Source: Ephemerocybe angulata (taxonomy: Eukaryota; Basidiomycota; Agaricomycetes; Agaricales; Psathyrellaceae). Taken from it: a DNA stretch of 64,000 nt. The stretch spans positions 620,001 to 684,000 of the forward strand of contig JAACJK010000061.1 of the NCBI GenBank assembly GCA_013368325.1, in the 5' to 3' direction. A model generated the notes under the pieces. That model saw only the letters and a program-made list of their open reading frames with translations, had not been told where the DNA came from and made no database searches. Made by a program: the position numbers and the translations under genes. Of this stretch, positions 1 through 12,433 are shown piece after piece (the stretch's first letter is position 1; each line of letters opens with the position of its first letter).

Positions 1-699
1 CGCTGCACGCAGCGCCGCTAGCGGATTGGTAGGCCCGGGCCCAGAAAGAATCGCTAAGTCAGTTGTGAACCAGCTTCTCACATTTGGTGCCCATCTAATA
101 AATCACACTACGGGATATCAGACTCAGCTCATATTCGTCCTCATCGCTTATATTTTCCTTCATTTATTTTTCCCCGCCTCTTTATCTACTCGGTTACGTT
201 GCTCGGTGGTCATAGTTGTACCAAGATGTTTGATGCTAAGTCCAAAGCATCTCAAAAGGGCAAGACACTGCTTCGCATGCTCTCAGAAATCCGAGAAATT
301 GAGAATGACGCACCGCGCAGCATATACTTATCCCGTTGACCGTCAGACTTGCGGTGTTTGTTGATACTACCTCGGTGATACCAATAGTTCCCTATGAAAA
401 TGAAAATGAGTTAAATTCTATAGAAGAATCGAAACAGATACTTTACTTGACACAAAGCGCAGAGCGCGGAAAGTTATCATTCAAGAATAGACACTATTTA
501 TTAACTTTAAACTTGAGATTCGACTTCATATGTACAGCTAGAATGTCTAATTCGACAGGTGATAACACGAGAGCACGATAGCAAAACGAAAGTAATACGA
601 AAGCAAAGGGAAAGCAATACGAAAGCAAAGAGCACCGACAACAGCGATAGACAGACAAATGAATCGCCAAACCGTGCATTATACACCAGGGTCACCCCC
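1..699. other. 3' flank of the F-box gene, no gene seen
   Basis: AT-rich non-coding DNA downstream of the minus-strand F-box gene that ends at 700. The only structure I see is a short run of GAAAGCAAAG-type repeats at about 583-646 and a 6-bp inverted repeat in the first 14 bases. The reading frames here are short and have no family resemblance. Confidence 0.6.
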
Positions 700-3350
700 T
701 CAAACCTTCAGCTCGTTCTCGACCCTCCAAAGTGACCCATAACCAATACTCACCCCCGCACAATCCTCCAACCACACCTTATTATCCTTACACATCTTCA
801 CCACCCTTATCCACAAACTCCCCACGCGCCTCCACTGCTGAATCTCCCGCGCCCGAAGCAGCCGTTCTTCAGCCTCCCACCGCCGTTCCAGCCGCCTCTG
901 CTCAACACGCGGATCCTTCCTCGGGGAACGAAGGGTAGCATGCACAGACGGCTTTTCAGCGGATAACGCACCCGCCGAAGCCGCTGAACGAATGAAACTC
1001 GAAAACATCCTCGACACCCTCGGCCCCTCCCTCCTCCTCCCGTTCCCACCCCCACTCCCACTCGCCTCGCCTCCCCCATCCTCCCACTCAGCCACCCCCT
1101 CCCCCTCCCCCAAATCATCCCCCAACTCCCACTCCCTCCCCCACCTCTCCTCCAACACCCCCCTCCCAAGCCTCTCACTCCCCTCCCCCACCGCCACCCT
1201 CCCCTCCTCTCTCATAGCCCCACTCTCCCAACTCAAATCCCTTATATACTGCAACTTCGGATACGCGTCCCGCTGCGCGAGCCCCCCGAACTGCGCGATC
1301 AGCGCGAACCACGGGTCGAACTCGCCCTCGACGGGCAGCGCGTCGGGCGGGGGCAGCGCATCGGGCTTGCCGCCCCGTGCGAGGCGGTCGACGTCGCGCG
1401 CCGCGACGCGTTCAAGCCCTTCGTGGATGCGCCGTTGCAGATCGCGGATGCCGATGAAGGTGAGTGTGGGGTGTGAGGGGATGAGGATGTGAGGTGCGAT
1501 GATGTTGGGGTTTTGCCAGTCCCATTCGGCGTTGGCGCTCACGATGAGTTGCTTGAGGTTGGGCAGCCAGGTCGCGATCTCCGGGAGGGTGTGTGGTGTT
1601 CCATTCGTACCGTCGTGAGCGTGGGGTCCACCTGCAACCCAGAATTCCTCGACTTCTCCGCTTGAATGACCTAGCTCGAGCTGGACGATCTTCTCGCCGT
1701 GGGAGATGAAGAACTGCGCGAAGCCGTCGCCGGCGTACGAGAAGTCGGCCGAGATGACGGAGAGGTTCTGCACGACGGGCATGTCCCACGACGCGAGGAC
1801 GGCGAAGGTGATGTTGTCGAGCGTCACCTTGAGCGACCGAAGCGCGGGGAGGTGGAGTGGTGCGGCGGCGAGGAGGTCGAGCGTCGATGTCGAGGGTTTG
1901 TGCGAGAGGGATGGAGACGGAGACGATGTGGAGGTGGAGGTGGTGACGGTCGTCGAGGACAGAGAGGTGTTTAGAGTCGTTAGCGTGTGGGGGTTGATAG
2001 TTGGAGGTGCGTTGAGGAAGGTGTCGAAGAATGAGCTGCCGACGCTGCTCTTCGAAAGCGTCAGCTCCAAGAACTCGAGTCGATCCTGGGCCCTCTCGAT
2101 CTTCGGGCCGAAAACGCGAAGGTAGTACCTCATACCAGCCTCGTAGTCCCCATTCTCGTAGTCGTAGTTCGTCCACGAGAGGCGGCGAAGGCCAGTATCA
2201 CGGTGCGGAGGATCGAGGAAGGGCCGATAGAACGCGGTGGTCCGCCGCCTGACGGCAGTCGGAATCGCGCAGACTGACGATGTGGGTGGAAGTAGACGGC
2301 GTCGGCGATGGCGAGCTATCGCTTGAGTCCGACTCGGGAGAAGGTGCGGAGAAGATGTGGAAGGTGGGGTTGCGGCGGATCGACTGGAAATCGGAGAAGA
2401 TGACGAGCCCGGGTGAAAGCTCGACGAGGCGGATGATGTCTTGCGGCGAGCAAAGCTCGCGAGGCGGGGTCTCGATGTGGATGCGCCGGATGTGCCGGCC
2501 GACGCTGCGCGTGTCGAAGGGGTAGGCGAATGCGCCTCCGTTGTCGTAGTCGAGGTTCGTGTCATCCGAGACGGGGATAGGTCCGGCGCTTATTGACATC
2601 GCGCGCCCCTTCCCCTTCGCCTTCTCAGATGGAGTCGGGTCCAAGGTATCCTTCGTCGTCGTCGTCGTCGAGCTCTCTAGCTTCCTCGCCGAAAGAGCGT
2701 CTAAAAGCTCAACTAGCCTTGACGCGTCCTTTCCCTTTGTTATCCATACGAACTCAAATAGAACCTCCTGCATTAGATCATGCCATAGCCGGCAGACGTG
2801 CGTGAGCGAGCACTCGAATGCCATCGCCGCGTTGTACTGGGGTATCAGGTGGGAGTGCGAGCTGGGGTAATCGAGGAAGGAGATGGGAGTCGAGGGGGTG
2901 ATGATTATCGAGGAGAGGAACGGGTGAGATGGAGACGTCGCGAGGTGGAAGATGTATATCCAGAGCTCCGGCGGGAGCAATGGCGGTGCACCCTTCCTCT
3001 TGAGCGATTCGTGCGACGAGCGGGGCGACAGTTCCGAACGGCGTCCGAAGAGCTTCAGAAAGTGGGCTTTCTGGGCTCTGGACAAAGGAGCGCAATGTTA
3101 GGAAGGGTCGGGAATAGACTTCGATTCGAGACGTACTTGAGATGGTCGACGACATGAGGACTTGGTTCTGCGGCTTTCGAGTCGCCTTGAGAGGGTTTTC
3201 GCCAGCTGTGGCAGAGTTAGTCGCGAAAAAAAGCGGGTATAGGCGCGGGACGTACTGGCTACCACCCGTTGAAACCCGTCGTTCCCGTCCTAGCCAATTC
3301 CACCGTTTCGCGTTGGGAGCTTCGCCCTCAGAATCAGAGTTGGAGGCCAT
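700..3350 (-). CDS. F-box domain protein
   Basis: Predicted F-box protein of about 830 residues, likely a substrate receptor of an SCF ubiquitin ligase; the substrate is unknown. Exons are 3256-3350, 3137-3205 and 700-3077, separated by canonical introns of 50 and 59 nt with GTACGT donors. ATG at 3350 opens the first exon. The F-box lies early in the third exon: PPLLPPELWIYIFHLA, then a Cys-Leu-Thr-His-Val-Cys-Arg-Leu-Trp segment typical of basidiomycete F-box proteins. The middle holds LRR-like leucine periodicity (LPALRSLKVTLDNI), followed by an acidic, Gly/Glu-rich tail. The frame changes between 2249 and 2333. A 49-nt intron (2249-2297, weak GTCTAC donor, GTCAG acceptor) restores it and makes the total a multiple of three; an 85-nt intron or a one-base error are alternatives. 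A TATA box lies 117 nt upstream of the ATG. Confidence 0.8.
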
Positions 3351-3466
3351 TGTAGCGTCTCTGAGCGTCTCCGGAGGTTTGTGTAATGGGTACGGTCAGA
3401 AGTGAACTGGCGAGAATTGGTTAGGGATGCTCGTTCGCCACCGAGTACAAAAAGCGGGGTGCTCAC

Positions 3467-3474
3467 CTTATATA
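3467..3474 (-). promoter_or_regulatory. TATA box of the F-box gene
   Basis: On the minus strand this reads TATATAAG, 117 nt upstream of the F-box ATG at 3350. Position and sequence fit a fungal core promoter; no transcript data support it. Confidence 0.45.
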
Positions 3475-4385
3475 CCTCGCTCCATGCGCGACGGATACAA
3501 CCTCCCCTCGTCCCTGGGCGATTCGGGCGTGGATTTCTGGGTGGATTTGCTGGGGCCCCTCGTCGTGGATGTCGCCAGCGATGGGGCCGGAAAAAGCTGG
3601 GCGTTGCGTGAGAACGGCTGGCTGATTCAGCAAATATGGGCGCTTACCGACTTACGCTCGTACTGACTGGACTATCACAATCGCTGGCCAGGCGGGTGAA
3701 GGACGCTGAGCAGAGGGCGAGGTGGGCAGGGTGGTCGTTGGGAAGAACTTGAAAGGGCGCGGGAAGGATCAAGCTGGGGCACGTTCCCCGTTTGTTCGTG
3801 TTCTTTGATGGAAGGGCGGCCCTGGATGAATGTTGCGATGTCGACGGGCGATATAGCGCTTGATGAAGTTGTCGGTGATAGGGTATGTAGATGGAATAGC
3901 GAAGGGCGTCGAGTCGAGGGCTGTATCCAAGGTAGGAGGAGGGGGAGGGGGAGGAGCGGACGGAACGAAAGAGGGATTGGGCCCCGAGCTCCGGAGAAGC
4001 GCACTGTGGGCGTATGAGAATGCTTGATACCACGCTCCAGGGAGCGCCCACACAACTCATACGTACATATGTTCATTTATTTCGATGCTCCACCCAGAGT
4101 TCTATCGAGAAGAATAAGTACATAAGTAAGTATTCACGGACAATCAATTGGTACTTAGCTTATAACTCATCAGTCGAGACTCGCCGTGCGCCGCCGCATA
4201 GTTCCGGACCTCAGTGTCTCGACCAACGCTGAACAGTCAACGAGGGAGCGAAGACGGTGCTTGGCACACAATATCTCCGCGTACACGACAGAATCCGTCG
4301 TACAGACACCAATCAGCCTCCCGAGTGCAGCAATACTGAATACTGAATACTGAAGAGAGAGGACCCCCCAATATCCCTAGGTAGG

Positions 4386-4700
4386 TCCGATCTTTATGTG
4401 CCGAAATATGGCACCGAAAACTCGCATTGTCCGATCTTTATGGGTCCGATCTTTTATGCGTCAGGCTCAACCCCGTCGCCAGCTATGTCCGATCTTTATG
4501 CGCCGAAATTGGCCCCTCGGTATGCGCCAGGGGAGGTGATTCACTGCTACTTGGTAGACGCCGGGTCCAAGCAAGGCCAAGCCATGGTCATGACCAAAAA
4601 TTTCTTGAGAAAATGCTCAATTTGAGCAACCGTCTGGAGCAATGTCCGATCTTTCATACGTACGAATTGGCCGAAAAAATAGAGGTTCCGATCTTTATAT
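4386..4700 (+). repeat. Dispersed TCCGATCTTTATG repeats
   Basis: Six copies of a TCCGATCTTTATG-like word start near 4387, 4429, 4445, 4488, 4644 and 4687. Several are followed by a (G)CCGAAAT(T)GGC-like extension. Spacing is irregular, so this is not a simple tandem array; it resembles a decayed minisatellite or a cluster of protein-binding sites. Confidence 0.6.
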
Positions 4701-6489
4701 GCACGGAAACCACTATAATTGGGCCGCCGAAAGCTCCGCAAAAAGGGTCATTTCAGATCGAACCTATATGAGGATATTGGGGGTCCTGAAGAGAGCAACT
4801 GGATGTATGGGGCATCGTGCGATGCCCGACACCTGACTTCGCAATTATGTACCTCTTCTAAAGTTGCGTGTGCAATTAAGTACAATATCCGAACTCTAAC
4901 CTCATTGAAGCACTTATTAGCGCTAGGTGAAGGTGTAATCCCAAATTTCGATAAGAAACTTGGAGATACTTACGTGGTACCGGAAAGTGATCGCGTCCTA
5001 GTTTGGATGGGTCGGGACACTTACTCGCATGAGCGCCTAAGTAAACCTGGAGCGCAGGAAGTTCACTGGCGTTCTAAAATCCTGATCCAACGTGTGTGTG
5101 TGTGTACGTATCCAGGAAGCGAAGATAATAAGGACAGGAGCTGCTCAAATGGTGATGGTAATTATAAGTGCTCCCATACGCGCCTCTTTGACTATTAGAT
5201 AGAGGTCCAGCGATCGGGGTCACGGAGGTGTGAATCTTTGGGCGCTTCGTTCGGGATTTGGCCCGGCTATCCCGACAGACGACATTGGAATTTGAATTGT
5301 CAGAGACGGAGTATGCAAGACTCTTATAGGGCTCGCGGTATGTGCGCCGTAGTGCGCGCCCAATGACTAACAGCAGTCAGTAGTCGGGCAGAATCAACAA
5401 CGGTAACGGAGTCTAAACAAACTTATTCCGGTCGTACAGTGTTGCATTTATAGCTAGCGACCTGACTCAAATTCCAGAGCCACAGCCAGCTCAGAGTCGA
5501 GCTCTAGACTCCACACTCCAAACTGGGGCCGCGGCAGGTTGCCTTTGGGCCACCGTAGTGGTGTTTTGTGAATAGACAGCCTAGGTTTCTTTCGTCAAGT
5601 GATCGCGACTATATACAAGATCCCAAAGCCTTCGAGATACCTTATCACGCTATAGTTCGGTATAGCAGGTTTAAATGTTTGTTAGCGGCTAAATGGATTA
5701 CACGTAGAAGGGCGAGGATGGGCGCTTAATACAAAACAACAACGCTACACTCGGCATCAGACGCTGGACACCGGGTACGGCGGTACAATAGTTTATATTT
5801 GCCTACGCAGGTCATCAGCGCTAATCTGTAGAAACACAGTAGCGAATGGATGGACTCATCTTCGATTGGACTATGTAGCTCAGGTACCTATAGCTCAGGA
5901 CTGACTGGGTCCGATGCGCTCTCCTGCACAATATTCTTCGACCCCCTCCCACGGCGCCAAGGTTTTACATTGACGGTCCTTGTACCCCAGAACGGTCTCG
6001 CACCGAGACTGCGGGCGAAGCAAGGTACGTCCTTGAGGCGGCTATCACCCCTGCAGTATGTACATAAGTGGAGTGATCAAGTCAGTGTTACAGTTGACGT
6101 TCCTTGGGAAGGGGATCAGCCGAGGACAGACTGTGTTGCGGTGGTATTCACTTCGAAACACGCGTCGTGCTGAGGACCTCCTGCTGGAGTAGCGCTCATA
6201 TTTCAGAGGTGATAGGCACTGAGGAGCGCGTTACATATCTAAACCATCTGTATCACAGAAAAGGCATATATGTCTCGGGCGCTTAAATTAAGTTACTCGA
6301 AAACGTGGGTATCACGGGAGGATGAACCAATTCAAATACCTCATTGGAGGCACGAAGGTTGACTAGCTATGTGCGGGCGCAGACGTGGACGGTGGCGGTA
6401 ACGCCAATCGAAGGCACTTCATTCCAGACGCCTGTCCTAGCTCAGCGCTGGCCCGCCATCCCCAGGGTCACCGAGCATGGACACAAGTC

Positions 6490-6496
6490 TATATAA
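6490..6496 (+). promoter_or_regulatory. TATA box of the subtilase gene
   Basis: TATATAA lies 106 nt upstream of the subtilase ATG at 6596, the usual position for a fungal TATA element. The promoter may persist although the gene body is damaged. Confidence 0.45.
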
Positions 6497-6595
6497 CTGG
6501 ACCTATTCATAAATGACGACCCCCATCGACATGTCGACCCACATTCCTTTTAGACTCGTATCATCGGACTCGTACCCCCACATTCCTTACACATC

Positions 6596-8447
6596 ATGAG
6601 ATTCTCCACTCTTTTTGTCTCCCTCTCCACTCTCCTCCTTCCCTCTATCCTCGCGGCTCCCGCCCCCGCTTCCATTGAGAGCGTTCCAGGCCCCAAATAT
6701 GGACGTCATATTGTCCTGCTTAAGCCTGGCGTCGCTAGGTCTGGCCGCTGGTGTCTTCAGCAAGATTGCGAGCGTTCGTGGTGGGAAGTCGGGCGATGGT
6801 ATCACACACGAGTATAGCTCGGTCTTGAACGGCTTCACTGGTGAGTGTCCCGACACTGTGAACCGGCTCCCAGCTCTAACCGCTCGTAATTTACGATAAC
6901 TAAGAACGTTCGATAACACTACTTTGGCGGCACTCCAGACGACTCCCGGCGTTGAGGCCATAGTCGAAGATAGCATCGTCAAGGCTTCGGCCACCCAGTG
7001 AGCGTTCTGCTGCCTGTATCTTCGAGGGGTCGAGAAACATAATATTGGTATATCCTCCAGGATGAACGCACCTTGGGGTCTCGCTCGCGTCAACTCTAAG
7101 CGTGGGGTACGTGTGCTTCCACGCCCGAGTTCTTGAAACGTACTCCCCATGCACACATCTATCCAACTCACTTATACCTACAACTACGATCTCAAAGCCG
7201 GTCAGGGTGTGAACATCTATGTTATCGGTGCGTCCCTTTCCTTCTTTCCATTGATTGAGTTTCACTAACCGCCTACCTTCAGACAGCGGTATTCGCGTCA
7301 CGCACGTATGTCGCTCCCTTCCTTCTCCACAAACCATATTGACATTGAATGTAGACTGGCTTCGGAGGTCGTGCCAAGTGGGCAGCAACCTTCGGTGGTT
7401 ATGCGTAAGTCGCTACATCTCCGGCTAACCGGATGCGTTCTATTCCACGTCGACCACAGGAATCAAGACGGAAACGGGCATGGAACACACCGCGCGTGAG
7501 CACCCAAGTCTACGTTTACTGCAGTCCTATCTACGAACCGACTATGACTCTCAGCGGATCTGCCGTTGGAGGTCGATACGGCCTTGCGAAGCTCGCGAAC
7601 ATTTTCGCCATTGAGGTCTTGAGCGATTCTGGCTCAGGCTTCGCATCCGATGTGTGAGTACTGTATTCCCCAATCCCGACTGTTTTGCTGATGCTGGTAC
7701 ATAGTATTGCCGGTATGGATTACGCTATGACAGATGCAAAGGCCACTGGAAAGCCCAGTGTGGTATCCACGGCCATCGATACCGCCGCAGAGAATGTGCG
7801 ATTCTCACTTCACTTTCCTCTCCCGCCAATTTAGTATTAATGTATGCCCATTTCTATAGCTTGTTGATTCCGGTGTTCACACCGTCGTCACTGCTGGGAA
7901 CGACAACGCAGATGCTGCCGATACTTCTCCAGCTCGTGTTCCCGAAGTGATCACAGTCGCAGCGACCACTATCACCGATGAACGGGCGTCGTTCTCTAAC
8001 TGGGGGTCCCTCATCGATATCTTCGCTCCCGGCCAAAACATTATCAGCACCTGGAAGGATAGTGATACTGTGAGTCTCACCTCGCTTGTCTCTTCATACA
8101 ATCCCCACTAACTGTATAACCTTTGCATAGGCCACGGCAACGCTATCTGGCACTTCCATGGTACGTTCTCCGAGTATATATCCCATGTGCGAGTGGTTGA
8201 GCTGACGAATCCGGCTTATATATAGGCTACGCCCCACGCTGCAGGGCTTGTCGCGTATCTCATCTCGGTCAACGGCAACATGAGTCCGGCAGCTATGAGG
8301 CAGAAGATCCGCGACCTCTCTCTCGTCGGCCTCGTCAATCCCTACACCCCAGTGCGTACGTCATATCTTCACGTACTCATGAGCCCTTTCACTCGCATAG
8401 CCTCTGGCCATGTGAACATGGTGATCAACAACCGCTACCAGAACTAA
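6596..8447 (+). pseudogene. Proteinase-K-like subtilisin (S8A), decaying
   Basis: Secreted serine endopeptidase of the proteinase K/subtilisin type, split into about a dozen exons. Visible in order: ATG and signal peptide (MRFSTLFVSLSTLLLPSILA), I9 propeptide (YGRHIVLLKPG, later HEYSSVLNGFTG and PGVEAIVEDSIV), catalytic Asp in DSGIRVTH (exon from 7283), catalytic His in DGNGHGTH (about 7479), catalytic Ser in LSGTSM (about 8155), oxyanion Asn in AGNDN, and the C-terminal exon ending at TAA 8445-8447. Damage: the propeptide changes frame near 6740; the exon starting at 6905 is out of phase with the previous one; the acceptor before 7167 reads CAA instead of CAG; Arg replaces the usual Cys/Val after GHGTH; and about 8 residues including the Ser-Leu-Gly-Gly substrate-binding loop are missing before 7790. 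The catalytic triad survives, so decay is probably recent. Alternatively the assembly contains errors. Confidence 0.8.
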
Positions 8448-9239
8448 TGTAGTAATGATCCTGCGGTTATTTGGTTTGTAGGTGGCTATCGGTTCATTGA
8501 TTTCGGATCTCTACGTTACGAATGTTGTACACCATGTATTGTACTCTAATAGTAAAGATCTATTTATACTGGATTTAACATACCAATCTCGGGAACGGTG
8601 CAACCTTTATCCCCAATTTCGGCAGTCTGTGCGGCAACATTGCGCGAGAGGAGGCGGTGTTTACATTTTATCAACATTTTGCCGTGTCTCGTCGCCGGGC
8701 GCTTAAATCGCCGAACGGGTTGAAGATCATTGTCCCCAATTATCAAGACGAAGAAACGAAACGAAATACATTGTTAACTCAGCAATATAAATGTATAAAG
8801 CTACCTAGCACAGGGAAGAGCGTATTAGGGGGCGTCCGGACACTGGGGTTCCGACCGGCGCTTTATTTATAAAGCTATACCGCGGATCGTCTATGGGCCT
8901 GTGCCTGTAAATAATTGGTAAATGATGTTTTATGGCCGTAACCTTCTTCAAGTGCCAAGGTTCGACAATAAGGGATGCTTCACTTCGTTTTGCCGGGCGC
9001 CCACGGTTTCTATCCTACTGGGAACGAGAAAGGTCCGCTATCAAGGCCAATCAGCGTCGAGGGGTGGTAAGCCACATTAAGCGCCGGTCTCGGCGTCTGA
9101 GAGATGCAAACATCCCTTCTTGAGTAGCCAGCCTCCGACACGTGGGGTACCATAAGGGGGAGATAAATGTATGTATGATATGTATTGTGAGAGATAAGTA
9201 TATTAGCGTCGTGTGCGACACCAAATTCAGAATAAATCA
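8448..9239. other. Intergenic, nothing recognised
   Basis: AT-rich DNA downstream of the subtilase. Short frames only, no motif or repeat I can support. Confidence 0.5.
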
Positions 9240-9355
9240 ACCACCGGAGTCAAGCATGGTTAATAGTCGCTTATAACTGGCTGCACTACGTCCCTAGCCG
9301 GAACTTACGGGAAGCACAGACATAATTCGCACATTCTCCTCATTAATGAGCACCA

Positions 9356-9856
9356 CTAGACCCCGTACGAGGGATGCAGTGTGTGACCTCTAAAGAGTGT
9401 TTGAGTCGCCGTCACGCCAGCTTCCCGGATCGTCCATTTGGAGCTACTCACATAGACACCAAAAATGGCATAGAGGTTACCACAGTAGCCTGGTATACTG
9501 GTAAATGAGATGATATAGTTCAAGTTATTCCCAGCAAGAATCATCCGTATACTAGTGACTACATATACACGAAGTGCGGTTTGGAAGAGAATGTACATGG
9601 GGACCACTAGGCGAGCTGTGAAGTATAAGTATGGTACAGTAACACGGCTGTACTTAGATACGACAGCTATAGGTAAAAGTCGTAGAACAATTGATATATC
9701 CAAAGTAAGTAGAAGCGAACATGGTTGGGGTTCCAGAATGTACGACTCTATAACACATCGAGAAAATAAAGAGATATACCGGAACAGCGCAGCCAAGTAA
9801 ATGCATAGGCATAGAAGAGGGCGTAACTTCGAGCTTTCCGGGTTCGTAGAGCTCAT
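9356..9856 (-). other. Hydrophobic reading frame, doubtful
   Basis: An open frame of about 166 codons rich in Leu, Ile, Tyr and Val, which would encode several membrane-spanning stretches (for example LCLCIYLAALFRYISLF and a second around PMYILFQTALRVYVV). I do not recognise the family. The leucine/tyrosine spacing loosely recalls multi-pass membrane proteins of Agaricomycetes, but no splice sites extend it convincingly. It may be a remnant of such a gene or chance. Confidence 0.2.
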
Positions 9857-9914
9857 TGTATGTAAGCTGTCGGATCATCTCACTGACGTGTGGTACGAGC
9901 CTCAGCAACATGTG

Positions 9915-10230
9915 TCACCAATGTGTCACCGCCAGCGAAGCTCTCCACACCGGAAAATTGAGTAGCCCGTTGGATGTCATCCGACGGCAGTTCTCGATAT
10001 GGAGGCGACGAAGTCCCGAAAAGGCAAACCCCATGAGATTAAGGTGCGCGCTCCCGTGTACGAGGTGAAGAAAGCGGTGCGAAAAGAAAGGGCACCTCAT
10101 TGAGGTACCGAGGATCTGAGAGCGCCCAAATGAGCTCCGATGTGAAGGAGGAGACGAGATCGGACCCCCGAACGCTTTATCTCCCGCCCCACCTCCTTTA
10201 ACTGACGGTCAAGACCCGTTCGAGACGTTC
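9915..10230 (-). pseudogene. F-box/LRR protein fragment
   Basis: On the minus strand this stretch encodes HLNLMGFAFSGLRRLHIENC followed by RRMTSNGLLNF, a leucine-rich-repeat pattern. The same block recurs, diverged, at about 49.1-49.2 kb on the plus strand (RLNFMGSAYPRFRHLRIKNC, then FLSATGLVTF), where it follows F-box-LRR-like sequence. The fragment has no F-box, no clear start and ends soon after the repeat, so I call it a remnant. Confidence 0.4.
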
Positions 10231-11079
10231 AAATTGTCATACAATCTGTTCAGGCTGAATTAACAAATGAAGTGTTACCAACGCTAATCTTCCTCTCACT
10301 ATCTTCACACTCGACCTATTGTTACATAATTTGCACCATACACTCCCTCCCGACTTGGTCTAGCCGCCAGGCGTAGGCCCACATGCCTGATGTACACGCT
10401 GGAGCATAGACTCTTCGGGCGCCTATTCCTGGTTGACAATAGGACGACTTGAAACAGATCTACGCTCCGATGCCCTTTGACGTGGGGGTGTATACGCATA
10501 GAACGAGTGGTAATCGAACGATATTATTGCACTCTAATACACCTTGGGCTCGCCGTTCTCTTTGCGTTCTCTCATCGCGTTTCTACCCGGATGGGCAGGA
10601 AGATTAGATTAGATTGCGTCGCTGATGAGATCATCAGTGCCAGCAAAGGGAGAGATCCGTTCTTGTTCTCGTACCTTCACCTCCTCGGAATGGCATTGCG
10701 ACTTTCCTAACCAAAGGCGACGATCTAAACACTTATTATCTACCAGCTCCTTGCAACCCTTTGTAAATGTGCGTGTCCGTATGAAGAAACCGTCCGAATG
10801 GTGTTTGAATCTTAGGAGGGACGTTGTTAGCCTGAGGCGACCTGGGCGATCCCGTCCTCTTTGCCTTCCAACTCTCCTAGTGCACTGTATCTAGGTAAGG
10901 CCTACTTGGATTTTCACTCTCGTCACTGCCAAAATTGACGCGATGGTCACGTCAGACTGAACGCCCGTTGCTTCACAACACCGTCGTGGTACGTTTCCCT
11001 ATCTATTCGCCGACAATACCGGCTGAAGCACCTGCAGCAACACACATATTAGCATCTGTGCCTTCACATTAGCCCCAAC
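10231..11079. other. Intergenic, nothing recognised
   Basis: No gene, repeat or RNA structure that I can support; only short unrelated frames. Confidence 0.45.
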
Positions 11080-12433
11080 ATGTCGCGCTCCATAGGCAGC
11101 CTCGCTTCGCATATCCAGCGACACCCCCGCACCTCCCAATAGTTCCTGGAGTTCGATCGTTTAATCGCAGATATCTATGCACGGACGTCTTTTCCGCGGC
11201 TGCCTCGCACCTACGGCCTACTGACGCATTCGACAGCCACTTCTCACCTTCTGCTACTCTTCAGTCCCGCCCTCGCCACTCCACAGGGTAGATAGGCCCC
11301 TGGAACCATAACTCCAATCTGCACGCCCGGGAAACCGAATAGCTTGGATATAAAGTTCCGAGTGCCCTCGAATGTTCTCTCGTCGTGCTCACCATCACCC
11401 ACACCGACCTCGCCACCGCGATCTTCGAAGGGCGGCTCAGCGGAGTACGTGTAACGACACATACGTCGTCTGGGTGCGCGAAAAAATGCATGCAAGGACC
11501 TCTAGGAAGTGTGCGCGGATGGATCTCCCGCCGGGGGAGATCTTTTGAGGCTGCTTCTAGCGCTCGAAAGTGTCATCTTGATGAGCGGGAGCCCATCTCC
11601 GCGTCGCGTTGATAGCCTACTGCTTTCGAGTATTCAGCCCATCGCTAGGCCACAAACCGGACTTCATCGCATGTCGTACCGTCGTCGCGCTTCGCCTGGT
11701 CCAGGTCGCTCTCGTCGGACGGGCCCTCGCCGTGTTATGGAACTGGTACCCGCGCATCGTCTGACCTGCTCACAACGACCCCAGCGGTGATGCACAAGCA
11801 CGACATCCTCAAAGGAGGGGGAGGAAAAGCGAATAAGTGCGATTCCGGAGGCGTCTGCAGGTGGGGATGGCGGAGATGGGGAGGTTAAAGCTGGAGAGGT
11901 TAGAGCTGGGGAGAAGCTCGACGACGACGAAAGCGACACCAAGAACGAAGCGTCCGCCATCGCCGAACTCTCATAACCGTACCATCTACGCAGACGGAAC
12001 CCGAAACGCTTCCAACTAGCTCGAAGAAGTCGAAGTCGTCCCCAGGATACCCACAAGCCGAGCGCGAACGCCTCCATCTCCAGAGGCTGAGGCAGCAAGG
12101 GCATGACGCGGAAGGTGGGGAGTAAGAGGCATTTCAGGGTAGCAGGAGCATGGGGCCGCCTGCAGCTCTCGAACGTGTGCGATCGAGAAGCGTCGGCTCG
12201 TTGAGTGGGAGCGGAAGCGGGATTCGAAGTCAGAATGGTACCTGGAGTCTCAGTGTTGGTAGGAGCAGAGCGAGGAGCTCGATTCTATGACAGATCCCAA
12301 GCGGAGGAGCTCGGCGGCTTCGTTGGGGAGGGCCAGGCGGGCGATTGGTGCGAGTGAGGAGACGATGTCGTTTCTGGGATCTCGGAAGGGTGATGAATTG
12401 CGGATGGAATCTGAGTCAGTGAGGCGATGGTAA
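11080..12433 (+). pseudogene. Decayed coding region of unknown function
   Basis: GC-rich, codon-like stretch with coding character in alternating frames. An ATG at 11080 opens MSRSIGSLASHIQRHPRTSQ, then a stop, then FLEFDRLIADIYARTSF in the same frame. Later pieces read SAIPEASAGGDGGDGEVKAG and, in other frames, PTSRARTPPSPEAEAARA, RVRSRSVGSLSGSGSG and DPKRRSSAASLGRARRAIGA, ending near a TAA at 12431. Ser/Arg-rich low-complexity blocks suggest the disordered tail of a regulatory protein. I do not recognise the family. Frequent stops and frame changes make an intact gene unlikely, though unrecognised introns could explain some. Confidence 0.35.

Larger units (their letters stand above)
3351..6595. 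other. Intergenic region without a recognisable gene
   Basis: Between the divergent F-box and subtilase genes I find no frame with family resemblance or a convincing exon chain. It holds the F-box promoter, a cluster of repeated 13-mers near 4.4-4.7 kb (listed separately), a triple GAATACT run near 4335 and a short GT run near 5093. The part from 5.2 to 6.4 kb shows nothing. Confidence 0.5.

Noticed and set aside
1412..2176. 254-codon minus-strand frame rich in Arg/His
   Set aside because: It is an alternative frame of the F-box gene and lacks its own features.
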